A DNA stretch of 64,000 bases from Phoebastria nigripes (GCA_035582835.1 JAYKAV010003352.1:150006-214005); one strand, 5' to 3'; positions 37,598 through 51,582 are shown, numbered from the stretch's first letter. Notes: generated by a model from the letters alone, not told the origin. Translations and numbers: made by a program.

Positions 37598-40500
37598 AAA
37601 ACAAGGCATGCTAGAGCTGAGGCAGGCATTGCAACAAACTTGCACCAGTGAGAGGTACGAATGACACGAGTTACAGCTTCTGTAATGTCCCATTTTTCCA
37701 GGTACCAATTCCCCACAATTGTCCTAAACCTGTATGTTTTGCATATGTGCATTTAAGACTGCATTAGTGCAGCAGTAGTTTTCATGCTGATACCAGGGCT
37801 GGGGTTCATTTAAACACATACAGTGTTTTAAGAATATGGATTAAGCTTTTGTCTTCTAGAGTTTTGAGATCAGAGAGCTTTCCATGCTCAGAAATAGAAG
37901 ACACTCACAATGTGTATTTAATTGCAGCTTGGGTTTTTATTTATTTATTTTTCATCAGTATGCTTCCTTGAGGCTCTTTAGCAGAGGGACTGGCACTCAG
38001 AGCTTGCACACTCCAGGAGGTGGTGATGACCACATCNCTCCGTAACATCAAAGCACTCTTTCGATACCCAGGAAGCTTGGGTTCTCTGCGCAGGGGGAAA
38101 ATGTGCAGGTATTTATTTGCATGAAAAATCCTCTCCATGCATTTTGTGTGGGCAAATGATGGGGCAAACAAACTGCTTCACGTCACCTGCCTTCAAAAAC
38201 ATTCACTTCATATGCCACCATCCACTCCGCATGAAGTGTGTGTGAGTGCAGGTGCTGTCATATAGGTCTGCTGGAAGCTGTGGTCCCAGCAAGCCACGCA
38301 TGCTCCCTGCCACCGCTCTGCTTTGTGCCTGACCTCCAAAACGGCCGGGTTGCCCCGCACGCACCGCTGCTGAGAGCGCACAGAAGGTGTTACTACGCAA
38401 CAAGTGAAATGGGTATTTATTTGCCAAGCAGAAGCAGAGGGAAGAGATGTAATTCCCCAGTTTACACACACACATCTGCAGTGTGTCAATGTTTCAAAAG
38501 CACAGTTTAAGGGCACATGTGATCTCTGCTGCAAAATGAAGCAAACCTGCACGAGTGACAGATTTATATGCCATTGCATTAACGGATAAACCAACAGTTT
38601 AAATACAGCTTACATACTTTGCGTGGAGCAGTTCTATACCCTGGTTCACACCCATCCACGCAGGGTTAACTGACTAATAGTAAGCGAGATCCCTACAGTG
38701 CACGCATTCACACCCTCATCTATAGCACACCAGCCTCACTTCTTTACCATGTTGGGCTGTGAAACTCTTACTGTCTGTAGCTTTCCATCCCTATCAAACC
38801 CCCACCTGACAGAAGTACCCTGGGCATGCCCCAGACCCCCATCAGATCTTGTAGCATTAATGCTTACGAGATAACAACAGCTGTCATCAGATATCGCCCC
38901 AACAGCCTATTTTGTCTTAGGAAGAGTCATGGTCACCAGCCGCCCCAGGAAAGAGGCAGGAAATATCTCAGGCAAGGGGAGTTTCTTCCTTGTCTGTGCC
39001 AGCCCCATGTAGCATCCTCAATGAAAAAGGTTGCTTGCTGTCAAGTATGCTGCTTAAAAAAGAGAGGGTACTTGCAGTTGTGAAGTCTCCACGGATTTGT
39101 ATAAAGTCGGCTCACCCTACTCCCTGCTGAAATGTAAATGATCATCCTGAAAGATGCTGTAAAACCTTTGTGCAAAGCAAGATCTGAGACAATTTCTAAA
39201 GTTTCTGAGAAACCAAACTAACTCCAGGGTGGGGAGGGGATTGTAGCCAAAGGACTTGTTGGACTAATTTAAAGAGTATTCCTTGAAAACACAAGAAGGA
39301 GCAGGAGTATATGACTCTGTGTGTGTACACATACATATACATCTCTTTCCTTTCCTTCCAACAGCTTTTCCTGCTCATCCTCTCCCTTAATTGAGATTTT
39401 TTAGCTCCAACAGTGGATCACAGCAGTAATTATTTTCTTGATCTCTTGCCACACAGTCTCTTTCATCTGAACTATTTCACCCACTCACTTTTGTGCAACT
39501 AAATGAGACACAGCAAACACGTGAGTAGTGCATTCATGCAGCAGAGGGAATAGGAAAATTCAAATCGGGGCAGCAGGGCTGTCTCCAGGCTTGCAGGACT
39601 CCATGGAAAGTGTCTTTTGAGCCTTACACAGTTTCTTCTCCAATTGTAATTTATTTTTCCCCTGTTCAAAAGCCTGTGTTTCGAACCCTCATCATGCCAA
39701 AACTCTTCATGGCACTTAGAAATGAACCCAGATACTCTGTTCAAATTACTGGGAGAAGCTCAGAAGAACTCCTGACCTCTAGAGTTTGATATAGACATCT
39801 GGCATTTTTCTTGCTGCTTTAACCTGACTAATCTGTCCAAAATAACTGCCATTGATTCTTTTCTGTTTTCAGCAAAACTGTTTTGGTTCTTTCTGGTGGA
39901 AAATTGTTTTGTCAGAAATATTTTGACTTTATTTCCAAACTGTGAAGCGCTTGCTAGTTCCTTTCTGCAATTATTATGCATTTTTTACGTGTCAGGGAGA
40001 ACACTGAAATGAAAGGGATGCACTGTTCTTGGCAAACCTGATCTTCTTTCCCCATTGTTTCTTTTCCGTAGCTGAGGGAGGAATATATCATTTTGTTCAA
40101 GAAGGGAAAATTCCTGCTATTTTCAGTGCTGTGAACGCTGGGAGTTCGATGACATGCAATCGCTGTTCTTGCCAATGCAACGGGACACCAGTTCAGCTGT
40201 ATTTTTGGCTTAGTCCCGTGCTTTCTAGGAACCACTTCACAGCACCACCACCACCACTGATTAGGAGTACGAGTGAAGGGGACAGAATCCTGTTGCAACA
40301 CCCTATCCCTTTTTTACACCTGCATTGAAGCTGACTTTTGGAAAAGCAATGAAACAGCACACAAAACTTCAGGGAGTGCATTACCGACACACACTGAGGA
40401 ACTGCGAACCTCCTTCATACGGGGAGTTGTTGCGGAGATCCTCTCCGTGCTGCACTTCAGCTCCCCGGCTTTGCTTGTGCATGCTGAAGTTGGCACCGTG

Positions 40501-40951
40501 GTTCTCCAGCTACTGACACCTGTGCATGCTAACACTTGTGCTTGTTCTCGAAGCAGTTTAACACCTGCAGCGTGCTCAGACATCACCGCTCGCCCTTTCA
40601 AAACCCCTCTAGGGGTCATCTGCAGTTGTTAAATGTTTTTCTTCCTCCATTCCACTTTGTGTCCCCTGTGAGTGGTAATGACAGAAGCCAGAATTTAGTT
40701 CTAGCCTTTGATATTCATAGCGTGTGCTTTTCAGCTGTGGCTTTCTTAAATGTGAATGATAGCAACCGAAACGTCCATTTCTACAAAGCTGCTACCAGAC
40801 TTCACGAGTAGCAACTCTATGAAAACGTGGAAAGTTTTCACCAGCAGTAGTTCTTCAATGACAGTCACCAAATACTACCTGTAATGGGAAAGCAGCAGGT
40901 CTGAGGCTTGGTGTTAGGCTGACGTCCATTACCACCTTCCTCTTTATTTAG
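37598..40951. other. gene-free stretch
   Basis: No gene is seen. An octamer motif ATTTGCAT is at 38115-38122. Overlapping ORFs at 38203-38594 and 40273-40632 on both strands show no recognisable domain. One N lies at 38037. Confidence 0.5.
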
Positions 40952-40967
40952 TTTTTTTTTTTTTTTT
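40952..40967 (+). repeat. T16 homopolymer
   Basis: Sixteen T residues. A run of A follows at about 40981-40989, so the two could pair as a weak A/T hairpin. Confidence 0.85.
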
Positions 40968-40999
40968 GCTTTATCTGGTGAAAAAAAAAGACTGAATAA

Positions 41000-43900
41000 G
41001 TGCACATTAAAAAGAAAAAAAAGTCAGACAATTCAGAGAATGAAAATGCCTTCAACTTCATGTAAATATTGTTAAAATATGGTTAAAAGTATCACTCATG
41101 GACTCAGGAGTTGTCACTCTTGATGTTCTTCCATATGGTCTTTTAGTTTCCTTTGTTTTATTCAATAATAGGCTTGTCCATGTGGTGTCCACAGGAAAAA
41201 TAAGCCTGGGAATTTAAAGATTCTCAGGGAATGCTGTGGGAGGGAGCTTAAGGTAGGCTGCTTAAGCCACAATTGACTAGTGAACTCAGAACGTTTCAAA
41301 CTTTCTTTAATATCATAAATTGACTTTTATAGAACCATAAACAGCAGATCAGACAGTACTGGCAGGCGTGCCATGGGCAGTGCTGACAATCTGCGCAGTC
41401 ATGAGAGCTTGTAGAAACTGCTTCCTGCAAAATGACTGAAGTTAGGATAGCAAAACCAGGTGAAGATCCGGACTCACAACCAGCACTGGCATCCTGGCAT
41501 GGCTAAAGTAACATAATTGCCCTTCAGTGGTGTTATAATGTTACTGAACAGGTTATTAAGCAAAAAGGGAAATTAGCTCTACTATTAAAAAGCTTTTTTT
41601 GTGATGATACAACCATTTTGTACATTAGTATTACCTTGCTGGGAAAGTAAACCACTTTCCTTAGCAATATAAGCCCACCAGTAGCAAGACTGAGCAAAAA
41701 TAAGAGCCAAGAGGCAATTCATGGTTATTTCACCATGGCTCAGGTTATTTCACCCTGTATGGTTCTCCCACTTCCAGATCCAGCTCGTTGACACCAGACC
41801 ACATGTCAGACTCCCCGGTACACACGCAGGAAGTCAGCAAAATAAGAGACTGTTTCTCAAGCTACAGAAAAGATGTTAGCAGTGTTTCTGAATAAATACT
41901 TCTAAATTTGGAGTTTCTTGGGATGAATTAAACTGATCCTGTGCCACGGTAGCCCAGGTGATCCTTTGCAAAGCTGTTCACTGAAAAAAATCAACATCTG
42001 CCCTATACATTGAGGTGCAAAAGCAGGCAGGAGGACTTACCCTGCTGAAAAAAAAGTCATCTTTCCTGAGTGCGTATGCTTAACCCGGGCTGAAGCCATC
42101 TTTTCGGAAGAGTGTGTCACCTTACAGCGCACGAGCGAGTGTGTGTATATAGGAGTGTGTGTTTTTTGCTCCCTGACCTAGAATCATGCTGTTATATAAA
42201 CCCTGGGATTATCAATAACCTCACATTACAAACCAGCTCCTGTTCAACTCATTAAAGGATTGTGTCTCTGCCTGTTCTGACTCATTTAGCCTCTTTGGCA
42301 TTCTTTCTGTTAATGAAGATAGCAATTCATTACTCTGCACTAGCTGAAACACCCAGAGGTTAACTCAGTTTTCCCTTTTGAAACGATTCTTTTACAATGG
42401 TATTGCAGCAGTTCCTTCTGCCCTGGCAAAACAGGCGTCAGACCAGCCAGCAGCAAGATATTCCAACCTCAAATACTTGCTTCTGAAATTACGGCTAGAT
42501 GTATCTGAAGTACCCAGACCTGGATCAAACCAGCAAACTTCCACCACTCTCGGCCCAAGCTCGGTTCCCTCGCTTTATCACGTACGACATTACATCACCG
42601 CCTTGCAATGAAACATATAATCAAAAACCCAGAAGCTGACTCTCTCTAGGGGTTTTGGAAGAACCAGTTTTTAGGGAGAAGAAGCTGAGATGTGACCTTG
42701 TTTCTTTAAGCTTTTGCCATATTGAGCAAAACAACTCGTCTGTAAGTAGGTTCATAACACTGTCCTTTTTTTCTTTAACCAGCTCTACAATTTGACCAGG
42801 CCAATGGGATCAGCAAAAATTCTGCAAGAATTCTTCCTTGGAAATCCAGGAATTTGCTGTTCTGGTTCTTCTGGCTCTCAGTTCTTGTGCAACCTGCTGC
42901 CTTGCATAGACCCATGCTCTGTTTTCTTCCCAGCAACTCATCCTACACAATCCACTGCAAGCTGAAAGTCTGCTTTACAGACTGAAAGGCTCCTGTCATT
43001 TCTTGTTTTTTTTTTCTTAATGGTCTTAGTGGGCTTTGATTCTAAACCCAAAGAAATCAGCCAAACCTGAAGGTGTAAAATTCCTCGGTGTTGGCCAGTG
43101 CCCCATGAGTTTAAATCCCAAGGCAGCCAGGATAGATTTAAAGATGCTTCCAGTCAGAAAGTGATGACTGTACAGCCAGTATCACCTGAAAACATAGTGG
43201 AGACAATTTTGAGGGAAAAGTATTTTACTGGCTGAATAATCGTCACTCTAAACAGGTGAATTTCCAGGTCACTTTGTAAAGAACAACCTGGACAAAACCG
43301 GAGTAAAGAAACAGGAACTAAACCAAATCCTCCAGAAATCACCTAAGGTTAGAAGGCACCATGGCTGGAACTTAAGCAAAACAAAACAAAGAGGGGAAAA
43401 AGAAGAAAAATAGAAGAGAAGAAACGAGACGAAAAGAAAAATTGGGAGCAGTTTGTTTTTTATTTTTTTAACAAATCTACAGAACTGCAGGCAAAACCAA
43501 GGAAAATTACGTTGCTCTTCCTGTGGAAAAATTATGAAATTCAGATTGAGAGAGTGTTCTGATCCGTCTGAGGTTGGCATTTTAATGGGGCTGGCTTCTC
43601 CAAGGCAGCCTGTTACAGCCCCATTCAATAGTTCTAACCATTGTGGAAAAATGCCATGTGCCAACAGCTATTTTCCACAATTTTCTTCAGAAAATCTGAA
43701 AGAAATGCAGAAAATTGATTTGCAGCCCTGGCAGAGAGATAGAGAAACAGTAGCACAAGGCTGCAGGCCAGTAATTTATGTTTCGAATGTCACTGAGTGC
43801 TTTGCCTATAATTTCAAGGGAGAATGATAATAATTAAAAGCACAAACTCTCCAGTCGTTTCTTACGAGGGAAAAAGCTGAATGTAGTAAGTGTAGGGATT

Positions 43901-46900
43901 TCTTTAAGTGCTTAACTTTTCCAGTGGAGTTTCAAAGATTAAATATAGTAATAATATCTGTCATCCAAAATTATCCCAGCGAGCTTTCCAATGTAGACAG
44001 GGGAAGCACTTCAGCCACCACTAAAATGCAGCCACTGCTTGGATGAAACGTGGCAGCTGTTTAACAACAGGCAGCCCTCCACGGCCCCTTCAGCCCACAG
44101 ACACGGAGCAGCAGCCAAATGCTCCCCTGGGACAGACGGAAGCTGTGGGCACTGTCGCTGGGAGGGCAGGGAGGGCTCGGTCATTCCAGCATGTCCCTAC
44201 CCAGCGCTGTGAAGGGTGGTGAAGAGACACCTGAGCCAGAGATGAATGAAGGTCCTGCATCATGGATAGCCAAGTGGATGTGACATCTTGTATCAGGACT
44301 TGCTCATTTGGGTTTAGCCTGGGATCCCTTGCACGATGCTGTGTTGCACCATGAAATGATTCTTCCATGAGGAAGCAGTCTGTAATAACATACAGAGCCA
44401 GCATGGAGACAAGAATGTGAGGCAGAGAGTATCAGAGCAACCAGCTCTATTTCTGGCTTAAAGTTCATGAGATGTAAAAGATGACCTCTATACACAACAT
44501 TGGCTCCAAGTTAATGCCAGTGGTGGTTGGTTGGAGTGTATATTCACTGTGCAGTGGTTACATATGGGGTACTTTCTTGGGTCTAAACCAAGCCCAAGCC
44601 TCTCCTGGGCTGGTTCTGTAGTTAGCTGGGATACTGATTGAATACCGGGCTCCAATTCAACTCAAGTTGCAGGCTACTTGCTTAGCTGTAGAGAGACAGG
44701 GAAAGAATCACCCCAGTTAAAAACAGTCCTCTAACACCATTCCTATCTACAGTTTCTTTGGCAGGGGACACAATAGCAAGCTGCAAACTATAGTTTGCCA
44801 TAGCTAGATTTCCACAGGAGTCTCCCATGGGAATCTCTGAATAAATGGCTGAATTCACCTCCATCCTGTATTTGAATAAAACTGAGTGTGCACGCTCCTG
44901 TGTGCATGGCCCAGGAGGCTGTTTGTTCACCCTGCAAATACAATGTACTTTCCTGTCAGTGGGAGCAGAAACCCCCATAGCAATTGAAATTGCAAAGGAC
45001 ACATAGGAGCCACGTGAGCATTTCCACTTACTGTTGGTAAAGTTAATAAGAATTATGTGTATACACCTAAGAGCAAACTTTCTCCAGTCTGTAAATAGGG
45101 ATAATTTCCTCTACAAATTATTTAATTTGCCAATGGTTCTAATCTATATAGAAAAAAACGCGCTTGTAACTTTCCACAGCCATTCTGACAGTCATAGGGA
45201 CATTTCTCAAGGCATTTATTACATCCAGTGAGAAAAAAAAAGACTTAGTAGTAGTACTTTATATACTTCAGAAAACGAAAGGAATGGTCATATTTCAGTA
45301 GGTGATCTTAAACGGAGAGCAAAAACTAAATACTGCGTTTATGAAAACAATAAAATCAATAAAAAGAAGAGAGATCAAAAAAAAAAATTCTGGGCTGAGG
45401 AGGTATTTCAATTCTATTTTTTCAGCAATGTGGCCATTATATTAAGACTATATTTTGTCTAGATTTTTTCAAAGTAAATCACAGAATCTTCATGGGTACA
45501 GGCAATATCATTGCAGAGATAAATGGTTTTCAGATATAAGTTTCTGACTGGGTAAACATTGGCCCTTTGACCATTGATCATTTGTCCACAAATCATAATA
45601 TTTACTGACATACAAAGGAGATGTATGTATTGCTACATACATTCACCTTTCTGCAACAGAAAATCCTCCTGACAGTGTCTCATTGATTATGAACAGGACT
45701 TGAATTAGGACAGGGTATAGTAAATTTGTGTATCAGCACTGCCCCCAAATGCTTTTTCTTCCTCCAGAATCTAAATATTCATTAAAAATAAAAATAATCT
45801 CTTATCTATTCTTATAGGTATAAGATTAGGTATTCCTCTTATAGGAGGAAAATTTTGGGAAAGTATTTAACTGTGAATGACATAACCTATGCCTGCCTGA
45901 GTTTGAAGAGAGCCTGAAGAAAGGTGTAAATAACTAAGTCCTGTATTCATCTCAGTTGGGCATTAACTCACTTTGCTTGTTAGCAACACATGTAAGAAAG
46001 CAGAGGGTGATCTCACAAATCGCTGTGCTGACTTGTTAGAAATTCCCACCGGAAATATTCGGAAGGAAAATTATCCCCAGGGATCACACTTTAAAGTTCC
46101 CAGCAGCTTTCCTGGATACTTTTAGCCTTGTGGAGGGGTAACAGCAGCAAAAAAAACCCCAGTGGAAGGCAAAGCCCATGGAAAAGAATATCTGAATCTC
46201 TCTCCTATGTATTACTAGGGTGTTCTTGTGCTTTGCTGGACACAGTAATCCCATCCCAAAGTCCTAAATACTTGGTAAAAAGTAGATGATCCTACCTAGG
46301 GCAAGGCCTTTTGCTCATTCTTGGAACTGGCACACTCCCGAGAAGCGGCCTTTAGTACTAGTTTTCGATTGCACCAACACAATTGCACACGTTGCTGATT
46401 TAACTGAGGGCAGAATTTGACCCTCAAGCCTGCATGCAGTGTCAGAGATGCTTTGACCACTGGGCCTATGTTCCAAGCCCTATTATGGTATGTTATCATA
46501 TAATAAATATGTGATTAACGATTACTAAGCATCACTTAATGAAAGGTTTTCTTGCTTTTTCTATTTATATTACTGTGTATAATTTGAACCTTGGATAATT
46601 AAATGCTACATAAAATATTCCAATACTAGCAATCCTGGGAGCATCTTTTTGAACACTTGGCAACCTTGTAATGGTTTGTCATTAACAAGCATGCCCTAAT
46701 GTGACATTCCACTTCAGCAGTCTCTCTGAGAAGGTCTTTTTTTTCCATTGCAGCAAGGAGATGAAGACTGAGTTATCCAGAAGAAGCAGGTGTTGCAGCG
46801 TTGCTCCCTGCGGAGGTTATTTCAATACCCAGACGTCATTAGCACTGAGATACAGTACGTTGTAGTACAGTAAATGCGTCACGTTGCACTGGCTTCCATG

Positions 46901-47431
46901 GTACTCTAGTGCATCCTGCCATGTATCATTGCGGGTTTCTGTCAGCAAAGGTTGTTTGAAAGGGAGGGACTAGTCACCGTAAGCAGGAACTGCAGAGCAA
47001 AGAGGAAGATTGTAATCTTTTTCCTCCCCCTTTTATAGANGCTATCTTCTTGGCATTGAAATAAGAAAAATACTGCAAATGCAGGAATCACTGGGTCCAG
47101 TTTAGTATAATTTTATAAACAGCAATATTAGCTGAAAAAACCATTATAAGTAATACTGAGTTACAACAATATCTCTGATGGTGCACCAGTGCTCCAGTAG
47201 TTTCACCAGGGAAGGATTTAGCCCTGTTGTCACATTGCCCTGTGGTTGTCTAATGATACCATTTCTGAGTAGGCAACATCTTACCGGGGAGGAGGGGGAT
47301 GGGACATGGATGTAGGCATCTGTGCAACCTCTTTCCTGCCATGTGGGAGAAGCTATACTAATTCTGGGGACCTGCAAGTCCCTTAAGCTCCCAGAATACC
47401 TGCCCCAGTTTTACAGCACAGGTGCCCACCT
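41000..47431. other. long gene-free stretch
   Basis: No gene is supported. There is a spaced direct repeat of 'ggttatttcacc' (two copies between about 41723 and 41755). An A run lies at 45379-45387. At about 46395-46470 a weak antisense interspersed-repeat signal is visible ('gggcagaatttgaccct' and 'tttgaccactgggcctatg'), too degraded for a firm call. A purine-rich block lies at 43380-43440. One N lies at 47040. Confidence 0.5.
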
Positions 47432-47635
47432 TAGGATGACAGGATAATTCAGGTTGGAAAGGACCTCAGGAGGGTCTGCTAGATCAGACCAGGTTATTGA
47501 GGGTTTTATCCAGTCTTGTCTTGCAAACCTCCACAGATGGAGACAGCACAGCTTCCCTGGGCAACCTGCTCCACCGCCAGTCTGACCTCCTGGAGGAAGG
47601 TGTCCTGGTGGAGGCACCTTGTCCTGGTGCCAGTA
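47432..47635 (-). mobile_element. truncated CR1 LINE 3' end
   Basis: The plus strand reads as the antisense of an avian-type CR1 3' end: 'aggttggaaaggacctcag' (47450-47468), 'agaccaggtta' (47486-47496), 'cttccctgggcaacctgctcc' (about 47551-47571) and 'ctggaggaaggtgtcctgg' nearby. These are the usual blocks of CR1 in chicken-like genomes, in order, so the element is on the minus strand. Only about 200 bp of the 3' part remain, typical of 5'-truncated CR1 insertions. The usual 8-bp terminal repeats have decayed ('ggatgacaggataa' at 47434-47447). It does not encode a functional reverse transcriptase here. It is the best lineage marker in the window. Confidence 0.85.
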
Positions 47636-48319
47636 AGCATGCAGAGCAAGTGGAAGTTACTCCCTGAGTGAGTACAAAGTAACGTAGCGCGGAAAGCAAT
47701 TAGCACGAGCGTGCAAGATAAGACAGGGGTGAATTAGAGGGGTTTGTCTACACTGCTGTCTTGGATTACACCTAACACAGAGATAACCGGATCTAGCCTT
47801 AAACTTGCAGCTGGTCCCTATGCTCGTTAGCTGAGTGGACACTGGTCGGTTTTGGCCACAGCCCCCTGTTGCTTAAGATTTGACTGTTTTGGTTGGAATA
47901 ACTGCTTTGTTATTTGTTTCCCTCTACCAAGCTGCTCCTTCATCACATAAGTTAATTCTACTCATTTTTACACCCCTGAATAGCATCATTTAATGTCTTA
48001 GCTGAAATGAACAGTGAAGTCTCTCCACTGAATTAAGCTGGGTTTGTGTAGCTTTGCATGAAGTCTGGATTGATTTAATATAATCTGATGTCAGCAACAC
48101 ATGAGGTACGGGATAGTCTTACTGTGCATGATGCGGTAGGAAGGTGTTGCTAATACAGCAAGGAGGAAAATACAAACCTCTGGTAAGTGGAAGTAAAAAC
48201 AGGTAGAAACAGGTACTCTTAATGAAACTGTTCAGAACGAGATGCTGCTTCAGCTCCGTAACTGTAAATCCAAAGTAAGAGAAGGCCCCTGCAGACACCC
48301 AGCGAGCTGACGGAGCAAT

Positions 48320-48372
48320 GTGAAGTTACTCCAATCAANATCTGTTTTGGTGGGAGCAGAACTTGCCTCTGC
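48320..48372 (+). repeat. ancient amniote repeat fragment
   Basis: 'gaagttactcca' followed by a region like 'gatttacactggtgtaa' and 'gggagcagaacttgcc' matches the 'ggagttactcctgatttacaccagtgtaa...gagcagaatttggcc' core of an old amniote repeat. One N lies at 48339. Confidence 0.45.
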
Positions 48373-49819
48373 ATTGTTAGTACAAGTCGCAGTTTACACA
48401 GCGTGAAGCGTTTCAATTTCGTAATGAGGTTTGCATTTGAATGCGGGTCTCTGGGAATACAAGAGGATAATTTTATCTAAACCGATTTATCCACCCCTGA
48501 CAATTTTACCCAGCAGGTCTCAGATGCCGAGTGGAGATTCACTAGTGGCTCTGCCTGTGTATTCGCAGGAGATGCCTTTTTTAATTCCTTAGCAATTTCT
48601 TTGTTACTGGAGGAGGAGAATGAAAGGCTGGCTGAATGAAGGGAGAGGCACGACCCCTGTGTCTTAATAAAATAAAATCCTCTGGGGTTGGCCCAGAGGT
48701 TATGCTTCCATTGCCATGGGAGAGACCTGGATTAATTCCTGCTCTGGTCCTTTGCTCTGAGGACCAGCAGCAGCGGTGCAGGGTGTTGCAGAGGTTTTGG
48801 GCGGCGACACTCAGCAATGACCTTTCTGATTGATTGCAGGGCAGTGTGGATGAGCCCCGGGGCGACCCAGCGCTCCTCAGCCGGGCAGCACTGCTGGAGG
48901 GGAGCCGGGGCAGATGACAGCCCAGGGAGAGGAAGAGGGCTCAGGGCTCTTTCGGGGGCATAGGAGTTGTCCTCAGGTTTAAAAAGCAAAAAGCATATAA
49001 AATGACACACCCCGCTGCCATAGCTAGGCAAGATGTAGGAAATTCAACAACATATTATTTGCTGGAAACAAAATGTACTTTTTTTTTAAATGTGGCTCTC
49101 AGTGAAAACCACGTTTATAAAATTTCAAACAATGTATGTTTTGTGGTTGTTGGGACTGAGCACAGCACTCCTCACGGAGCTTTAAATCATTTCATATGAA
49201 TGCAAAAGCCCTCTCTGCTTTGCTGAATCGAGAGATCTCCAAAAAAGCCTGAATGTGAAAAGAAAAGTAACAGCTGAAAATTCCAGCCAGCGGGTTCGAG
49301 TTTTCCAAGGCCTGTTTGCTTTGGCCTGCCCCTGCCATTCCTTTCTTTCTTTCTTTAGAAGTGTGAAACTGGTTGGTTGCTGGTATTTGTTCTGCGGTCT
49401 GCGCTAACTGTTCCATCTGTGTAAACTCCGACTTGCCAGCCTGGGAGTTTAACAACACTTTCCCTTCAGCTGGAAGGAAAATGAAAGTCCCGTTAAGTGG
49501 CACTTTGAAGCTTTGCAAAACACACTGCGTTGAGTTTGAACGTAGAGCGGGAAGGTCTGCTCCCGCCNGGGGCTGCTCCTTGCCGTCAGCACGGGATCAG
49601 CCCCGGGCTGGAGCCGGCGGTGGGGTTTGGGGGCTGCACACACTCAAAGCACCTCTAGGCATGCTCAAAAGTGCATTAGCAAATAAAACAGCTAAAACCT
49701 ACAGAAACGCAAGGACAGCCGTGTAGCTAAGTCACCTATGTTTTTACTAGGGGTATCTCTTTGTCACTAGTTACCAAGACTCTGATCTATGAAAGTATTC
49801 AGGTTCTAAGACAATCTAT

Positions 49820-49870
49820 CAGGCACCCAAGTAGGAGTTAAGTGCCTGAATATCTCAGTGGATCTGGTTT
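49820..49870 (+). repeat. ancient amniote repeat fragment
   Basis: 'caggcacccaagtaggagtt' (49820-49839) and 'aagtgcctgaatatctcagt' followed by 'ggatctgg' match the old 'aggcacctaagtaggag...taagtgcctaaataccttt gtggatctgg' unit. It belongs to the same group as 17028-17117 and 58302-58376. Confidence 0.6.
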
Positions 49871-51393
49871 CTAGCTAGTGTCGCACATTAGAATTGCTGG
49901 TTTTCTTGTCCTAGATGTCCAGCTTAGTCCTAAAGTGAGTCCAGTTCCCCTTTGATCAACCAGTTCAGCTGTGCCCAACATGATCAAAGNTTTGATTGCC
50001 TCTGATTTTTAGGATTGGCGATATTTCTATGTTGGTATTGTCATTCCAGGTCACTACTATAATTGATATTTTATGTCTGTGGATTGCCAAGCTGTGATTT
50101 AAATCTGAGTCCAGCTTCCAGATGACCTTTGTATCATTGACCAAGTCTTGGGGAGCGTAGGCTGAGGAGCAACCAGCTCCAGCACCCCGTTGGTGTGATG
50201 GAGGACGGACTCACCCTGCCATGTCGGATTGACCTTGATGGAGGGTTGGTCCCATCCTGGCAGGGCTCTGAGTCCAGCTCTGATGGCACCTCTGTGTTGC
50301 TGGGCCGGTTCTAATCTAGAGTTAAGTCTGGCTCAGTTCTCGTTTAGAGATAAAATATAAAAAAATCCCTGATTAACTCTGCCTCAGTGAGAATGCTCTC
50401 AGCCTTTTATTTACACNGAAAAGTTGACTGAAATGCTGTTTTGCCTCCCGTTTTCACACTGCTGTTCTTCTGACCTGTGGTGTGTATTTGTCCTTCCTAG
50501 GGTTCATCAGCCCTGCCTAGATCATACTCCAGTGCCTCGGGCATATGTCTGCCTTCTCCCCTTCCTCTTTTTTCATGCTGTTTTCTTTTGTTTCCTGACT
50601 GTGTGCTTTGCAAGGGTATATTTTCAAAGCTATGTATGGGTTTTAGCTGCCTGAATCCTGTTATGGCTAACAGAGAAGCTGTGCTGCTAATACACAAGTA
50701 ATACTTGGAAGATGTATAGTAAAATTCAGGATCAGTTAATATCAGCATAGGAGAGGGGTATATCAGCTCAGGAAAACTCCTTGCTGCTGAGAAAGCAGAA
50801 TTCATCAGATTCTTCTAAAATAATATTTCTGAACATTCATATTATCTCCCAACAGCTGTTGAGTTCAATCGTGTTTACTCCTAATCAAAAAATATACTGT
50901 TGTTTTTTCATAGAAAATTTAGAGGAGAGGGGATTGCAAGTGTTTTAAAGAAAACTACAAATAACACTGGAAGTAAATGTATTTTTGAGGATGACTTTCA
51001 ATAAATAACCAGCTTATTGAAAAATGCTTTTTCCTGAAATTCAAACCAAAAAAATCACTGAACATTTTTCAGATCTGGCTTTCCCCTGCTGCCTTTTTCT
51101 GTTTAAAAACCGATTCTTTTCAAATACTTTTTACTTCAGCTGCAACATCTTATTTCTGCTGAAAATAAATTTCTATTGAAAAGTCCAACCAGCTTTTCTC
51201 TGTGAGGATTCAGGAGATCTCTTCAAGAAATGTTAGCAAAATGTTCTGTCACACAGTGTCTGCTGTAGGTAACAGGAGATATTTGTTCTCTGAAGAAATC
51301 TCCATTGCATAATGCAGACACCTTTCATTTTTCTGCACTCTAGCTCAAAAACCTGTACCTGCCAACTTACTTTGACCAAAGAAAGGTCAGTTG

Positions 51394-51427
51394 TACATTT
51401 GCATAAAATCGAATACATTTGCATAAA
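51394..51427 (+). repeat. 20-bp tandem duplication carrying two octamer motifs
   Basis: 'tacatttgcataaa' occurs at 51394-51407 and again at 51414-51427, a period of 20 bases. Each copy holds a perfect POU octamer ATTTGCAT (51397-51404 and 51417-51424). Two helical turns separate the sites, so proteins could bind the same face. Whether it is regulatory is inference. Confidence 0.75.
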
Positions 51428-51531
51428 TCAAGCTGCAACTTCCTATATTACATTGATCTTGAATGCATATTCTGTTTTTNGTGGTGACAAGGGATGAGAG
51501 GCAGCAACAACCAGCTATAAGAGTGCTTATC

Positions 51532-51582
51532 CTAAACTCAATCCTGCACTGAAGTGAATAGAGATCAATCCTTGAGCCTACC
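51532..51582 (+). repeat. ancient amniote repeat fragment
   Basis: 'ctaaactcaatcctgcactg' followed by 'aagtgaatagagatcaatcc' matches the 'cccaatcctgcacccattgaagtcaatgg' unit of an old amniote repeat in diverged form. Confidence 0.4.

Noticed and set aside
41723..41755. Direct repeat of ggttatttcacc
   Set aside because: Only two short copies, with no further structure.
42034..42056. Minus-strand TTTTTTTTCAGCAGG followed by GTAAGTCC, resembling a second recursive splice site
   Set aside because: Acceptor and donor are separated by four bases or offset by one G, so the exact AG/GTAAG fusion is missing, and no clear downstream RS-exon donor was seen.
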